Shown: positions 43,301-51,986 of the stretch, piece by piece
How positions within the stretch are numbered: the first letter of the stretch is position 1
How the letters are laid out: the number at the start of each line of letters is the position of its first letter
From: VMDJ01 sp038146785
Lineage (GTDB): Bacteria > Pseudomonadota > Gammaproteobacteria > Chromatiales > Chromatiaceae
Reading direction: 5' to 3'
Length of the DNA stretch: 64,000 nt
Assembly (NCBI GenBank): GCA_038146785.1
Contig: JAYQSI010000005.1
Location: 1-64,000, forward strand
The notes under the pieces: generated by a model
The model's database searches: none
What the model was told of the DNA's origin: nothing
What the model saw: the letters and a program-made list of their open reading frames with translations, nothing else
Made by a program: the position numbers and the translations under genes

Positions 43301-43940
43301 GATTAGCGCTGAGGCGCGTCTTGTTAGAGATACCTTGTTAGAGCAGGGGCTTGAAACCCCCATGTTCGACAATGGAATGAATTCTGAGCAAAAGTACGAG
43401 CGCATCCGTGAGTTGATGGCTGAGGTAATGGATACGCTTGGCTTGGATCGTGAAGATGATAGTTTGGCTGAAACGCCACATCGCATCGCGAAAATGTATG
43501 TGCGAGAGATTTTCTCAGGATTGGATTACACCAAGTTTCCCAAGTTATCGCTCATCGAAAATAAGATGAATGCACACGAGATGGTGAAGGTTAGCAATAT
43601 CGATCTGACAAGCACCTGCGAGCATCATTTTGTCACCATCGATGGTGTGGCTAAGGTGGCTTACATCCCAGAGAAAACCATCATTGGTCTCTCAAAGATT
43701 AACCGTATCGTTCGTTTCTTTGCGCAACGTCCTCAGGTACAAGAACGATTGACACGTCAGGTCCTGGTGGCACTTCAGGTGTTGCTCGGCACTGAGAATG
43801 TCGCGGTGAGTATTGAGGCGACACATTACTGCGTGAAGTCTCGAGGCGTGATGGACTCAAATTCGAAAACAAGTACCACGGCGCTCGGCGGTTGCTTCCT
43901 CGATAATCAACACACTCGAGCTGAATTCCTGCAGTCTTGA
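43263..43940 (+). CDS. folE: GTP cyclohydrolase I
   Basis: 225 residues from ATG 43263 (GGAGAAAAAGAAC just upstream); the frame is open further upstream but that part is the folX overlap. Converts GTP to dihydroneopterin triphosphate. Zinc ligands in TSTCEHHFVTIDG (Cys and His near 118-121) and THYCVKSRGV near 187-196, so this is the zinc type IA enzyme. Second gene of the pterin operon. Confidence 0.95.
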   Translation: MSTPSVRLAKHPEISAEARLVRDTLLEQGLETPMFDNGMNSEQKYERIRELMAEVMDTLGLDREDDSLAETPHRIAKMYVREIFSGLDYTKFPKLSLIENKMNAHEMVKVSNIDLTSTCEHHFVTIDGVAKVAYIPEKTIIGLSKINRIVRFFAQRPQVQERLTRQVLVALQVLLGTENVAVSIEATHYCVKSRGVMDSNSKTSTTALGGCFLDNQHTRAEFLQS

Positions 43941-43944
43941 TGTC

Positions 43945-44692
43945 ATGTCCAGTGTTCTCGATAGAGGCGAGGGTGACGCACCTCGGTTAGCTTTAGTTAT
44001 CGGTGCAAATGGTGGTATTGGTCACGCCCTGCGTGTGCGATTGCTTGACCGTTACCCGTCACTCCAGTTGGTGAGTGTTTCTCGAGAACAAGCCTTACCC
44101 ATCAACGACAGAGATACACCACTTGCAGCGGATATATGCGCTGAAAATGATATTAATGCGTTACCGGAACGACTTAAGGAGCATGGAACTTTTGATTTGT
44201 GCCTTATTGCCACCGGATGGTTGCATGATGAGTCAATGCAGCCTGAGAAGTCATTTAAGCAATTGAGTGTTGAGCAAATGCAACGCTCGTTCATGATAAA
44301 TACTATTGCCCCCACGCTAGTCATTAAGGCGCTGATGCCGGTGTTGTCCAAGCAAGGCCAAGATCGGTGTGCTGTCTGCCAGAGTGGGTAGTGTGAGTGA
44401 TAATCGCTTAGGTGGTTGGCATAGTTATCGCGCCAGTAAGTCCGCACTGAATATGCTGATAAAAAATTACGCTATTGAGCTATCGCGAGCGCCCAAGAAA
44501 AAAATCATTGTGGGTTTGCAGCCAGGAACCACAGCGACCCCCTTGTCTGCGCCGTTTCAGAAGAATGTGGCTGAAGGCCATCTACAAACACCTCAATATA
44601 CGGCAACTCAACTTGTTGAAGTGATGGCTAGGTTGCTGCCAGAAGATTCTGGAAAGCTATTTGATTTCTTAGGTGAGGAGTTTGCACCATGA
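43945..44692 (+). CDS. FolM-like short-chain dehydrogenase, frameshifted in this sequence
   Basis: Deleting one C near 44361 fuses two frames into a 248-residue SDR: KQGK would run into IGVLSARVGSVSDNRLGG. Cofactor motif VIGANGGIGHAL near 17-28, active-site Ser in LSARVGS, and YRASKSALNML carrying Tyr and Lys. As read, the first frame stops at 44391. Placed directly after folX and folE, it is a natural candidate for dihydromonapterin/dihydrofolate reductase (FolM role), but it also resembles C-factor-like SDRs. Its stop overlaps the next gene by four bases (ATGA). Confidence 0.7.
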
Positions 44693-45000
44693 TTAATAAC
44701 CCAGAGTTGGTGGTGAGAAATCAGCGCAAGCTTCTGATGTATGTCGCTAAGCAAAATGATACCGGCTGTTGGGTTTGGCAAGGTCAGATCTCAAACAGTG
44801 GCTATGGAAAAGTTCTTCTGAAAAGTGACGAGGGTAACAAGATGCACAGTGTGCATCGTGCTGCATTCGAGCTGTTTGTTGGCGGTATGAAAAAAGACGA
44901 TATCGTTGTTCAGACGTGTGGTAATCGCTTATGTATCAATCCTGAGCATCTCAAGGCGGTTGATGAGATTGATGACACCTACTGGAAGAAATCGCTCTAA
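44689..45000 (+). CDS. HNH-endonuclease-like zinc protein with altered catalytic site
   Basis: 103 residues. Follows the phage-type HNH layout: GCWVWQGQISNSGYGK near 26-41, HRAAFELFVGG near 56-66, then QTCGNRLCINPEHL near 75-88, with zinc-type residues Cys77, Cys82 and His87. In active relatives the residue two before the first Cys is the catalytic His; here it is Gln75, so nuclease activity is doubtful. ATGA overlap with the SDR upstream and one-base overlap with the RNase H-like gene downstream show co-translation within the pterin operon. Confidence 0.75.
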   Translation: MINNPELVVRNQRKLLMYVAKQNDTGCWVWQGQISNSGYGKVLLKSDEGNKMHSVHRAAFELFVGGMKKDDIVVQTCGNRLCINPEHLKAVDEIDDTYWKKSL

Positions 45001-45731
45001 TGATGAAACCCATCCGTTGGTTTATTGGTTGGGATGTTGGTGGCTGGAATTGTGATAACAACCCGCGTAGTCGAGATGCGATTGCTATCTTAAACGAGCA
45101 GGGCGAATTGATTGGATCGCCATGGCGAGGAAATTTACGAGATACGATTAACCAGTCCACCTCTTCAGCACAGTGGATAGCGGCGCTATTTAAGCTCTGT
45201 GGTGTTCAGTGGTCGCCAGATCAGGGTGCTGTGGTGATGGCAATTGATATTCCGCTGGCGTTCTCCAATGAGTTAGTAGCGCTAGTGCACGGAAAGCCGG
45301 TGTCTCAATCTATTAATTCATCATCAGAAAACCCGTATCTCTATCGTTATACCGAACGTTATTTATTTGAGCATGGTGTGCGCCCTTTATCACCGATCAA
45401 GGACATGATTGGTGCTCAAGCAACAAAAGGTATCCATGTGCTTGCTAAATTTTCACCCACAGTTATTTCAACAGGGAAGTGGAGCGACGGTGAAAATCTA
45501 ATTGCCTTCGAGGGTTATCCTTCTCCGTGTAAACGCTCGCAAGATATGTTGGATGCTAAGCGTCTTTATACTGAGCAGGTCGATGAAGATCGTGAAGATG
45601 CCATAACGTGTGCCATCTTGGCGATGTGGTCTGTCAAACTACCTGAGCGTCTGTTGGAGCCAAAACCAGAGGTTTCTGACAGTGAGGGTTGGATATGGAT
45701 CCCGCGTGATGTGATTTTGAAGGTGGATTAA
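45000..45731 (+). CDS. DUF429-like protein with RNase H fold
   Basis: 243 residues (ATG 45000, second ATG next codon). Acidic residues sit where an RNase H-like nuclease needs them: Asp12 in FIGWDVGGW, Asp83 in VVMAIDIPLAF, Glu171 in AFEGYPSP and Asp200 in DREDAITCAILAMW. The last motif is typical of the DUF429 group of predicted nucleases. No membrane segment. Overlaps the HNH-like gene and phhB by one base each. The substrate is unknown and the fold assignment rests on motif spacing. Confidence 0.65.
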   Translation: MMKPIRWFIGWDVGGWNCDNNPRSRDAIAILNEQGELIGSPWRGNLRDTINQSTSSAQWIAALFKLCGVQWSPDQGAVVMAIDIPLAFSNELVALVHGKPVSQSINSSSENPYLYRYTERYLFEHGVRPLSPIKDMIGAQATKGIHVLAKFSPTVISTGKWSDGENLIAFEGYPSPCKRSQDMLDAKRLYTEQVDEDREDAITCAILAMWSVKLPERLLEPKPEVSDSEGWIWIPRDVILKVD

Positions 45732-46016
45732 TGTCAGGTTTTTCTCAAACACAACTTAATGACTTGTTAGCTGGCGAGCTGAATGAATGGTCCCTTGATG
45801 ATGGTTGTCTCTATCGTGAGTGGCGGTTTACGAATTGGGCAAAAGCAGCTGAGGCTTTTCAGATCGTTTCCGTGTTAGCGGAGCAAGCTGGATCATCATC
45901 CCAAGGCGTGTGTTGAATGGGGCCGATTGGCGCTATGGCTGAAAACACATGATGGCGACTTTATCGGTGAGAAAGACCTTAGCTTAGCGTTACAATTGAA
46001 TTCTTCGATTGCTTAA
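45731..46016 (+). CDS. phhB: pterin-4a-carbinolamine dehydratase, frameshifted in this sequence
   Basis: Removing one T near 45890 gives a 94-residue protein, the normal size: FQIVSVLAEQAG continues as HHPKACVEWGRLALWLKTHD and GDFIGEKDLSLALQLN. The HHP motif and the TxHxxxGxxxKDxxLA pattern identify the PhhB/DCoH family, which dehydrates the 4a-hydroxypterin made by aromatic hydroxylases. As read, the frame stops at 45916. Its place in a folX-folE operon fits recycling of a monapterin cofactor. No phenylalanine hydroxylase gene is in this window. Confidence 0.8.
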
Positions 46017-46025
46017 GCTTTTTTC

Positions 46026-47351
46026 ATGTCAAACATCACTGTCGTTGATCTGCCGTATGTTGAGAATGCGCAATGTTATTTCATGGCATTGTCAGGGCGC
46101 TCACATTTGACATGGTTGGATAGTGGTCGTCCCGGTCGTGATGAAGGCCGTTTAGATATTCTCGCTGCAGATCCGGTCGAATCATTAGCGATTGATTCGA
46201 ATAATGCGCATCAAGTCCCAGAGGTCATTCGTGATTGGTTATCTCGTGGTGAAGCTGCCTCAGAGGCTGTTTTTTCTGGGGGTGTGCTAGGTGTCTTGTC
46301 TTACGAGTTAGGTCGATTGTGGATGGGCTTATCGGATTCGACGAAGCCTCGCCTGATTAACGATGGATTCATTGCTCTATACGACTGGATGGTGGTGGTC
46401 GATCACGAGCGTCGCGTGGCACAACTTGTGCGCCAAGGGTTGAGTGACATTGCTGATTCCGATTGGCAAGCGCTTGTGAAGCAGCTGAGTGATGTTACTA
46501 CATGTGATTTTCGACCTTTGAAGCATGTTGGTCGCCTGATCAAAAATGGCTTATCGATTGATGCCTATCGAGAAGGTATTCATGCAATAAAGCACTTCAT
46601 CAAAGAAGGTGATGTGTACCAAATTAATTTCACTCATCGTTTCGATGCCTTATCGGATTATTCAGCTGAAGAACTCTATTTGGCATTACGTGAGTTAAGT
46701 CCGGCACCTTTTGGGGCCTATATTGATGCGGGCAGTTATCAGGTCTTAAGTAACTCACCTGAGCAGTTTTTGAAGCTGCAGGGAAATGAGGTTGAGACCA
46801 AGCCTATCAAAGGCACGCGCCCACGAGGTGAATCGATACAAAAGGATGCGCAAGTGCTAGCGGATTTGGCAGCCAGTGATAAAGACCGAGCTGAAAATCT
46901 GATGATTGTCGATCTTCTGCGTAATGATCTTGGTCGAGTCTGTGTGCCAGGCTCTATTCATGTGCCTAAGCTGTTTCACGTCGAAAGTTATGCCACGGTG
47001 CATCATCTGGTAAGTACCGTGTCTGGGCAGCTTAGAGACGGTGAGGATGCGGTTTCCTTGTTAAAGGCCTGCTTTCCCGGGGGATCTATCACAGGTGCGC
47101 CTAAGCACCGTGCGATGCAGCTGATTGATGAGCTAGAGCAAGAGAGTCGTGAGTTGTATTGCGGGTCTGTGGTGCGTTTTGGCTTTGATGGAAGCTTGGA
47201 TAGCAGTATCACGATTCGTTCTATCGTGAAGAAAGATGACGCGCTGTATTACTGGGCGGGTGGCGGTATCGTTGCCGACTCGGAAGCCGACAACGAATAC
47301 CAAGAGAGTTTAGATAAGGCGACAGCCTTTATGCGATTGCTCGAAGATTAA
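46026..47351 (+). CDS. pabB: aminodeoxychorismate synthase component I
   Basis: 441 residues, chorismate-binding fold. Motifs KPIKGTRPRGES near 259-270, ENLMIVDLLRNDLGRV near 292-307, ATVHHLVSTVSGQL near 324-337 and the end block CFPGGSITGAPK near 350-361. PabB rather than TrpE is supported by PIKGTRPRG and the folate/pterin neighbours; the product feeds p-aminobenzoate. The chain lacks a fused lyase. Convergent with galU with four shared bases. Confidence 0.9.
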   Translation: MSNITVVDLPYVENAQCYFMALSGRSHLTWLDSGRPGRDEGRLDILAADPVESLAIDSNNAHQVPEVIRDWLSRGEAASEAVFSGGVLGVLSYELGRLWMGLSDSTKPRLINDGFIALYDWMVVVDHERRVAQLVRQGLSDIADSDWQALVKQLSDVTTCDFRPLKHVGRLIKNGLSIDAYREGIHAIKHFIKEGDVYQINFTHRFDALSDYSAEELYLALRELSPAPFGAYIDAGSYQVLSNSPEQFLKLQGNEVETKPIKGTRPRGESIQKDAQVLADLAASDKDRAENLMIVDLLRNDLGRVCVPGSIHVPKLFHVESYATVHHLVSTVSGQLRDGEDAVSLLKACFPGGSITGAPKHRAMQLIDELEQESRELYCGSVVRFGFDGSLDSSITIRSIVKKDDALYYWAGGGIVADSEADNEYQESLDKATAFMRLLED

Positions 47352-48169
47352 GCTTTGTACTTCTCGTAGAAGTAATTGGTTGCTTCAACAAAACCTTCAA
47401 CGCTGCCGCAATCAAATCGACGACCTTTAAACTTGTACGCCAATACCATGTTGCGCTTTGCTTGCTCCATAAGGGCGTCGGTGATTTGAATCTCGCCACC
47501 TTTGCCAGGAGGCGTTTCACGAATAATGTCGAAGATATCGGGTGTCAGAATGTAGCGACCAATAATCGCAAGATTCGAAGGCGCATCTTTAGGGTCTGGT
47601 TTTTCCACCATGTTAGTGATCATGAAGACATCTTCTTCAATCTCATTGCCCGCAATCACACCATACTTGTTGGTGTCTTCCATTGGGACTTCTTCGATAG
47701 CCACAATGCTGCAGCGATGTTTCTCGTAGAGCTTGGCCATTTGTGCCAAGACAGGATCATCTTCACCTTCACAGAGGTCGTCAGCGAGAACGACGCCGAA
47801 TGGCTCGCGGCCAATCAGTGCTTCGCCGGTCAAAATGGCATGGCCTAAGCCTTTCATTTCGATTTGTCGGGTGTAAGAGAAACAGCAGTTATTGATGATG
47901 TGACGAATGCCGTCGAGCATGCTCTCTTTGCTGGTGCCGCTAATTTGATGCTCAAGCTCGTAGCTAGTATCGAAGTGATCTTCAATCGCGCGCTTACCAC
48001 GGCCTGTGATGATGCCGATATTGTTCATGCCAGCGGCCATCGCTTCCTCAACGCCATATTCGATCAATGGCTTATTAACGATGGGCATGACCTCTTTAGG
48101 CATCGCCTTGGTGGCAGGTAAAAAGCGTGTGCCATAACCGGCAGCAGGGAAGAGACATTTACGGATCAT
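47348..48169 (-). CDS. galU: UTP--glucose-1-phosphate uridylyltransferase
   Basis: 273 residues from ATG 48169; the frame opens 23 codons earlier but the family N-terminus IRKCLFPAAGYGTRFLPATK begins here. Nucleotidyltransferase motif AAGYGTRFLPATKAMPKEVM at 8-27. Other blocks: KGLGHAIL near 103-110, VVLADDLC near 124-131 and CGSVEGFVEATN near 254-265. Makes UDP-glucose for envelope and storage polysaccharides. Short for GalU (E. coli 302) but typical of many proteobacteria. Confidence 0.93.
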   Translation of the reverse strand: MIRKCLFPAAGYGTRFLPATKAMPKEVMPIVNKPLIEYGVEEAMAAGMNNIGIITGRGKRAIEDHFDTSYELEHQISGTSKESMLDGIRHIINNCCFSYTRQIEMKGLGHAILTGEALIGREPFGVVLADDLCEGEDDPVLAQMAKLYEKHRCSIVAIEEVPMEDTNKYGVIAGNEIEEDVFMITNMVEKPDPKDAPSNLAIIGRYILTPDIFDIIRETPPGKGGEIQITDALMEQAKRNMVLAYKFKGRRFDCGSVEGFVEATNYFYEKYKA

Positions 48170-48197
48170 CTGAACATCCTTTTCGGTAGAAATAAGT

Positions 48198-48681
48198 TTA
48201 TTGGCGCTTCTGCCACGTGATTTGATCATTATGATCAATTATGTGGTGACGTAAAAGCCAAGATTTAGCATCGGCTGCATCCTCTTCAAACCAAGCTTGC
48301 GCTGAACCCAGTCGAAAGGTGTAGCCCCAGTCATCCATATCGGCACACATTTGTTGGCGATGAGTGGCGCTAATGTGATCTGAGAGCAGTATCTGTAGAT
48401 AACAGACGGCGTTTTCTTCATCAAAATCGCCACCAGCATCGGTATCGAGTGCATCGCGTCGATGGGGGTCCATACAGATGAAATGACACGCCTCATGAAG
48501 TGCTGAGTGGAGTGGGGTATCTGGGCGTATATAGAGCTGGATTATCAATCAGTCCTGCTTCGCTCTCGCCCCAATAGGACCCAGGGATGTGAGCATCATT
48601 CTCAACGCTAACAACCGTGAGTTGGTAGTGATTCAGAATTTGGATCAGGGATTGAGTGACAGATTCAGTGCAAAGGATCAT
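48198..48681 (-). CDS. HEACH-motif conserved protein, frameshifted in this sequence
   Basis: Removing one C near 48545 joins two frames into a 160-residue protein: GSYWGESEAGLIDN then QLYIRPDTPLHSALHEACHFICM. The HEACH sequence is an HExxH zinc-protease-like signature; the AGGDFDEENAVCYLQ stretch after it carries a possible third ligand region. I have a memory of this being a conserved gammaproteobacterial family without assigned function. Start at ATG 48681; a GTG at 48720, four bases after the rhodanese stop, is an alternative. Likely co-transcribed with the rhodanese gene. Confidence 0.6.
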
Positions 48682-48723
48682 AGGGCTGCGACGACCAGAC
48701 AAGTCGCCGCAGGATAGCACTTG

Positions 48724-49155
48724 CTAGCATTGCTCCCAAGGCAGTTGATGGAATCGCCAGCCGCCCACTTTGCTACGTTGATGTTCTTCGTTTAGCTCGC
48801 CCTCAAAGCCTTCATCAACATGCATGACATTTTTTAGACCTGCGGCAAGCAGTGCTTTGCCAGCTTCGTGTGAGCGTTTGCCACTGCGGCAGATCAGCAC
48901 GATAGGCGCACAGCCATCGTTATCTGCGCAGACAACGCCGCCAAGCAGGAGTTTGCGCACTTCGGTGACGAACTCTGGGTTAATATCCCAGTCAGGTTCA
49001 TCAATCCAAGGTACGTGAACAGCCCCCTTAGGGTGGCCGACGAACAAGAACTCCATGGATGAGCGGATATCGACAAGTACAGCACGACTGTCGTCTTGTA
49101 GAAGCTGATAGGCCGCTTTTGGCGAGATACCAGCTGGTTCGTTTGGGTTAGACAT
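48724..49155 (-). CDS. rhodanese-like sulfurtransferase
   Basis: 143 residues, single rhodanese domain. Active-site loop ICRSGKRSH has the nucleophile Cys89; AVLVDIRSSMEF near 25-36 and GAVHVPWIDEP near 44-54 are the other family blocks. Extra cysteines at about 76 and 82. Single-domain rhodaneses transfer or carry persulfide sulfur, which fits a sulfur-oxidising cell, but no specific partner is evident. Divergent from the acyltransferase gene, about 100 bases between starts. Confidence 0.9.
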   Translation of the reverse strand: MSNPNEPAGISPKAAYQLLQDDSRAVLVDIRSSMEFLFVGHPKGAVHVPWIDEPDWDINPEFVTEVRKLLLGGVVCADNDGCAPIVLICRSGKRSHEAGKALLAAGLKNVMHVDEGFEGELNEEHQRSKVGGWRFHQLPWEQC

Positions 49156-49254
49156 GTCTTTCCTTTGGTGTTGATGGTTATCAGGGCGTAATCCCTAGAT
49201 AAGGTATAGAACAAAGCTATCGGCTTTTGGGAATTAAAAGCATTTAATAAGTCA

Positions 49255-50136
49255 ATGCGAGAGCGACTGATCACATCTCTGTTTTATGTGGTGGCTAAGC
49301 TGCCATGGTCTGTGTTGTCTGGCCTAGGTGTTGTTGTGGGGCATGCCATGTACCTGTCGAATGGTCGTGAGGCTAAGAATGTGCAGGCTAACTTGAAGAT
49401 CGCTTACCCGGATTTAAGCGCGCAAGAGCGCAAAACGATGACCAAGCAAGCGCTCATTCACAGTGCAAAGACCTTTGTGGAAATGCCAAAGATTTGGTTG
49501 TCGCCCTCAACCATTGCGTCACGTGTTGATCCCAATGGTTTGCCGGAAAAGATTTATCAGCTGTTATCTCAAGGGCAAGGTTTAGTGCTGGCTATGCCGC
49601 ATCATGGCAACTGGGAGATGGTCAGCAGTGGTGTGCCACAAGATGTTGCGATAACCGCTTTGTACCGACCGCCGCGTCAGGCGTTTATTGAACCGCTCAT
49701 GCAAAAGGGTCGTGAGATAGGTCGGATTGCCATGGTGGCAACGGACCGTGCTGGCATTAAGGCACTCTACGACACGCTTAAAGCGAATGATGTTGTCGCG
49801 ATACTGCCTGATCAAGTGCCGCGTGCCGCTGGTGCTGCAGCGGTGAGTGCTCCTTTCTTTGGTCGCGAGAGTTCAACCATGGTGCTGATGAGTCGTTTGG
49901 CGGCAAAGCACAATAGCCCAGTGTTGTTCTGTTGGGCTGAGCGTCAGGCAGATAACCGTTATGTGATGCGTTATTTTGATGCTGCGGCTGAGGTGAGCGA
50001 TAAAGATGCCCAAGTGGCAGCTATTGCCTTAAATCAGGCGGTAGAGCGTGTGATTGCTGATCAACCAGCGCAATACCAATGGGCTTATCGTCGTTACACA
50101 CCGGTGAATGATCAACAAGCGAATCCGTATTCTTAA
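49255..50136 (+). CDS. LpxL/HtrB-family acyltransferase
   Basis: 293 residues. Family start FYVVAKLPWSVLSGLG, one hydrophobic N-terminal segment (about 8-33) and the catalytic HX4E motif HHGNWE at about 117-122. Later conserved block ILPDQVPRAAGAAAV near 182-196. Adds a secondary acyl chain to lipid A, or an N-acyl chain in related lipids. LpxL versus LpxM cannot be decided. Followed by a bidirectional terminator shared with soxA. Confidence 0.88.
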   Translation: MRERLITSLFYVVAKLPWSVLSGLGVVVGHAMYLSNGREAKNVQANLKIAYPDLSAQERKTMTKQALIHSAKTFVEMPKIWLSPSTIASRVDPNGLPEKIYQLLSQGQGLVLAMPHHGNWEMVSSGVPQDVAITALYRPPRQAFIEPLMQKGREIGRIAMVATDRAGIKALYDTLKANDVVAILPDQVPRAAGAAAVSAPFFGRESSTMVLMSRLAAKHNSPVLFCWAERQADNRYVMRYFDAAAEVSDKDAQVAAIALNQAVERVIADQPAQYQWAYRRYTPVNDQQANPYS

Positions 50137-50153
50137 ACATTTTTAACGCGCAT

Positions 50154-50184
50154 AAAAAAAGCCCGGCTAGGCCGGGCTTTTTTA
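50154..50184. terminator. bidirectional intrinsic terminator
   Basis: GCCCGGC (50161-50167) and GCCGGGC (50171-50177) around TAG, with seven As before and a T run after, so it serves the acyltransferase gene on one strand and the sox operon on the other. Confidence 0.9.
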
Positions 50185-50196
50185 TTGGATAACGGT

Positions 50197-51066
50197 TTAC
50201 TTACGAGAAGATGGACCGTTGTATTCCATGCCATTACTCATGTGGGTGAGGAAGTATTCCATGTTACGGAACTCTTCACCTTGAGCTTTGAATGGCTTAG
50301 CGCGCATCTGCTTCATGCAGCCGCCAAGACGACGGTGCAGGGTGCCCAGATCGCCCCACTTTTGACGGTATACAGGCCAACCGGTGGTGTGACCCAATGC
50401 CATTGAAAGAGTGTCACCACGTACGCGGGTACCACTGCTCTGTACGTGACAAGACGCACATGAGAAGTTCAACTGGCCGCGACGACCGAAGTACAACTCT
50501 TTACCGTTGTTGTAAGCCGCTAACGCATCATCGTTAGGGATTTGAACATCAGCTTTCTGACCACGTGACTGGTAAGCCATGTAAGCAGTCAAACGGGTGA
50601 TATCACCTTTCTTATACTTAAGTGGCTCTTCACCGTTCGCTTCGCGACACTCGTTAACTGCCAACTCCATGGTGACAACCATCTTGCGCTTGTCGTCCCA
50701 CATTGGGTAGTTCTTACGCTGAGCTGGATCGCCGCCAAAGCAGTCACCATAGCCTTTGCCATTCTTGAATGGGGTGTTCCAGAGGTCTTCACCTTTCGCA
50801 ACCATATCTTCATATGGAGGGAATTCTTCGGTGTTTTCCCACTGTGAACGTGCGTCAGCAAGAATTGAGTAAACGCCGTTACTGAAATCTGGCTTGCCGC
50901 CTGCGCCATCATCAGGGTGACGCTTGTCGAAGTAAGCGCGATACGCAGCTAAATCTTCAGCTGGTGATGTATCGGTTGCTTTCTTATTGCCGTGACCGTC
51001 CGCAATCGCAACAGAAGATGCTGAGAAAGCGACAACTGCGGCTAAAGCATATTTTGTCATTTTCAT
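50197..51066 (-). CDS. soxA: SoxA, c-type cytochrome subunit of SoxAX (mono-heme type)
   Basis: 289 residues, signal peptide 1-22, GGAGGAG before the ATG. One haem site CASCH (Cys203, Cys206, His207) and the cysteine ligand Cys250 in LGGCMKQMR, which receives the sulfur substrate. The position of the N-terminal haem of diheme SoxA is replaced by Cys109 (DCFGGDP) and Cys140, probably a disulfide. With SoxX it links thiosulfate oxidatively to SoxYZ. Last gene of soxXYZA. Confidence 0.95.
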   Translation of the reverse strand: MKMTKYALAAVVAFSASSVAIADGHGNKKATDTSPAEDLAAYRAYFDKRHPDDGAGGKPDFSNGVYSILADARSQWENTEEFPPYEDMVAKGEDLWNTPFKNGKGYGDCFGGDPAQRKNYPMWDDKRKMVVTMELAVNECREANGEEPLKYKKGDITRLTAYMAYQSRGQKADVQIPNDDALAAYNNGKELYFGRRGQLNFSCASCHVQSSGTRVRGDTLSMALGHTTGWPVYRQKWGDLGTLHRRLGGCMKQMRAKPFKAQGEEFRNMEYFLTHMSNGMEYNGPSSRK

Positions 51067-51147
51067 TTATTGACTCCTCCCAGAGTGGGTGTGGGGTGGT
51101 TGTTCGGTACATGGCCGAACAACTCTGACCCCGTTACCTTAGCCGGT

Positions 51148-51462
51148 TTACTTAACTTTGGTAGTAGCTGACTCGCTATTACCTTGGTTATCGGTCCAAG
51201 ACAAAGTGAGCTCGTCACCTTTCTTACCTGGTGCGTCGAACGCTAGGTAAGGGTTCTTAGAAATACCACCACTCCAGTAAGCATGAATTGCATTTGCGCC
51301 GCCGATAGTTGCGGTTACTTCGTTAATGAAGTGTGCAGGGAACATCTTGCCAGTCTTCTTATCTTTACGAAGACCTGTTTCCATTGGGTGGTTCATGAGT
51401 GCTTTAACAGTTACAACGCCGCCTTTCTCTTTAGCGCGAACCTTGATTGACTTCTTAGCCAT
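51148..51462 (-). CDS. soxZ: SoxZ, sulfur-carrier complex subunit
   Basis: 104 residues, beginning AKKSIKVRAKEKGGVVTVKA with the family block LMNHPMETGLRKDKKTGK near 22-39 and HFINEVTATIGG near 43-54. Immunoglobulin-like beta sandwich; no signal peptide, since it is exported with SoxY through Tat. AGAGGT precedes the ATG. The start lies 49 bases after soxY. Confidence 0.95.
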   Translation of the reverse strand: MAKKSIKVRAKEKGGVVTVKALMNHPMETGLRKDKKTGKMFPAHFINEVTATIGGANAIHAYWSGGISKNPYLAFDAPGKKGDELTLSWTDNQGNSESATTKVK

Positions 51463-51510
51463 GGTTAATACCTCTTAAATTCTTTAGCTATTCGTATAGA
51501 TGTGTTCGGA

Positions 51511-51954
51511 TTAACCGCCACAACCACCGATGGTGACTTTTACAGACTTCTTCGCGTGATGAATTTTGCCGCCTGACTTAACAACAGCGATTACATCACC
51601 GGTCTTACCCATCTTGATACGAGTAGAGACTTCAGACTGTGCACCTGGGCCACCAAACATGGCAACAAGTGGAGTACCGTTAGCAGATGCGTAGATTGCA
51701 ACGCTGTCAGCTTTCATGTTGTGAGTCACAGTTACAGGTACAACAGCACCGTTTTCTGCGATGTCTGGCGCTTTAACAGTGATATCACCAGAAGCACCAC
51801 CAAGGTCACCCATAGTCTTAGCTTCGAAATCAGCCTTAGGCCATGCAGCTAAAACAGCTTGAGGTGCCAAAAGACCAGCGCTTACTGCAACACCAACAGT
51901 GCCTGCAGCTAAAGAGCCTTTCAAGAAGACTCGACGTTTCATATCAGTATTCAT
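51511..51954 (-). CDS. soxY: SoxY, sulfur-carrier protein
   Basis: 147 residues with a Tat signal (KRRVFLKGSLAAGTVGVAV near 6-24) and the C-terminal swinging arm IGGCGG ending at the last residue; Cys145 is the covalent sulfur-intermediate carrier. AGGAGAG lies seven bases before the ATG. Partner of SoxZ. Oxidised intermediates on the arm require SoxB, which is not in the window. Confidence 0.96.
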   Translation of the reverse strand: MNTDMKRRVFLKGSLAAGTVGVAVSAGLLAPQAVLAAWPKADFEAKTMGDLGGASGDITVKAPDIAENGAVVPVTVTHNMKADSVAIYASANGTPLVAMFGGPGAQSEVSTRIKMGKTGDVIAVVKSGGKIHHAKKSVKVTIGGCGG

Positions 51955-51986
51955 TTACTACTCTCCTAAGAGTTGAATATTTTCGT

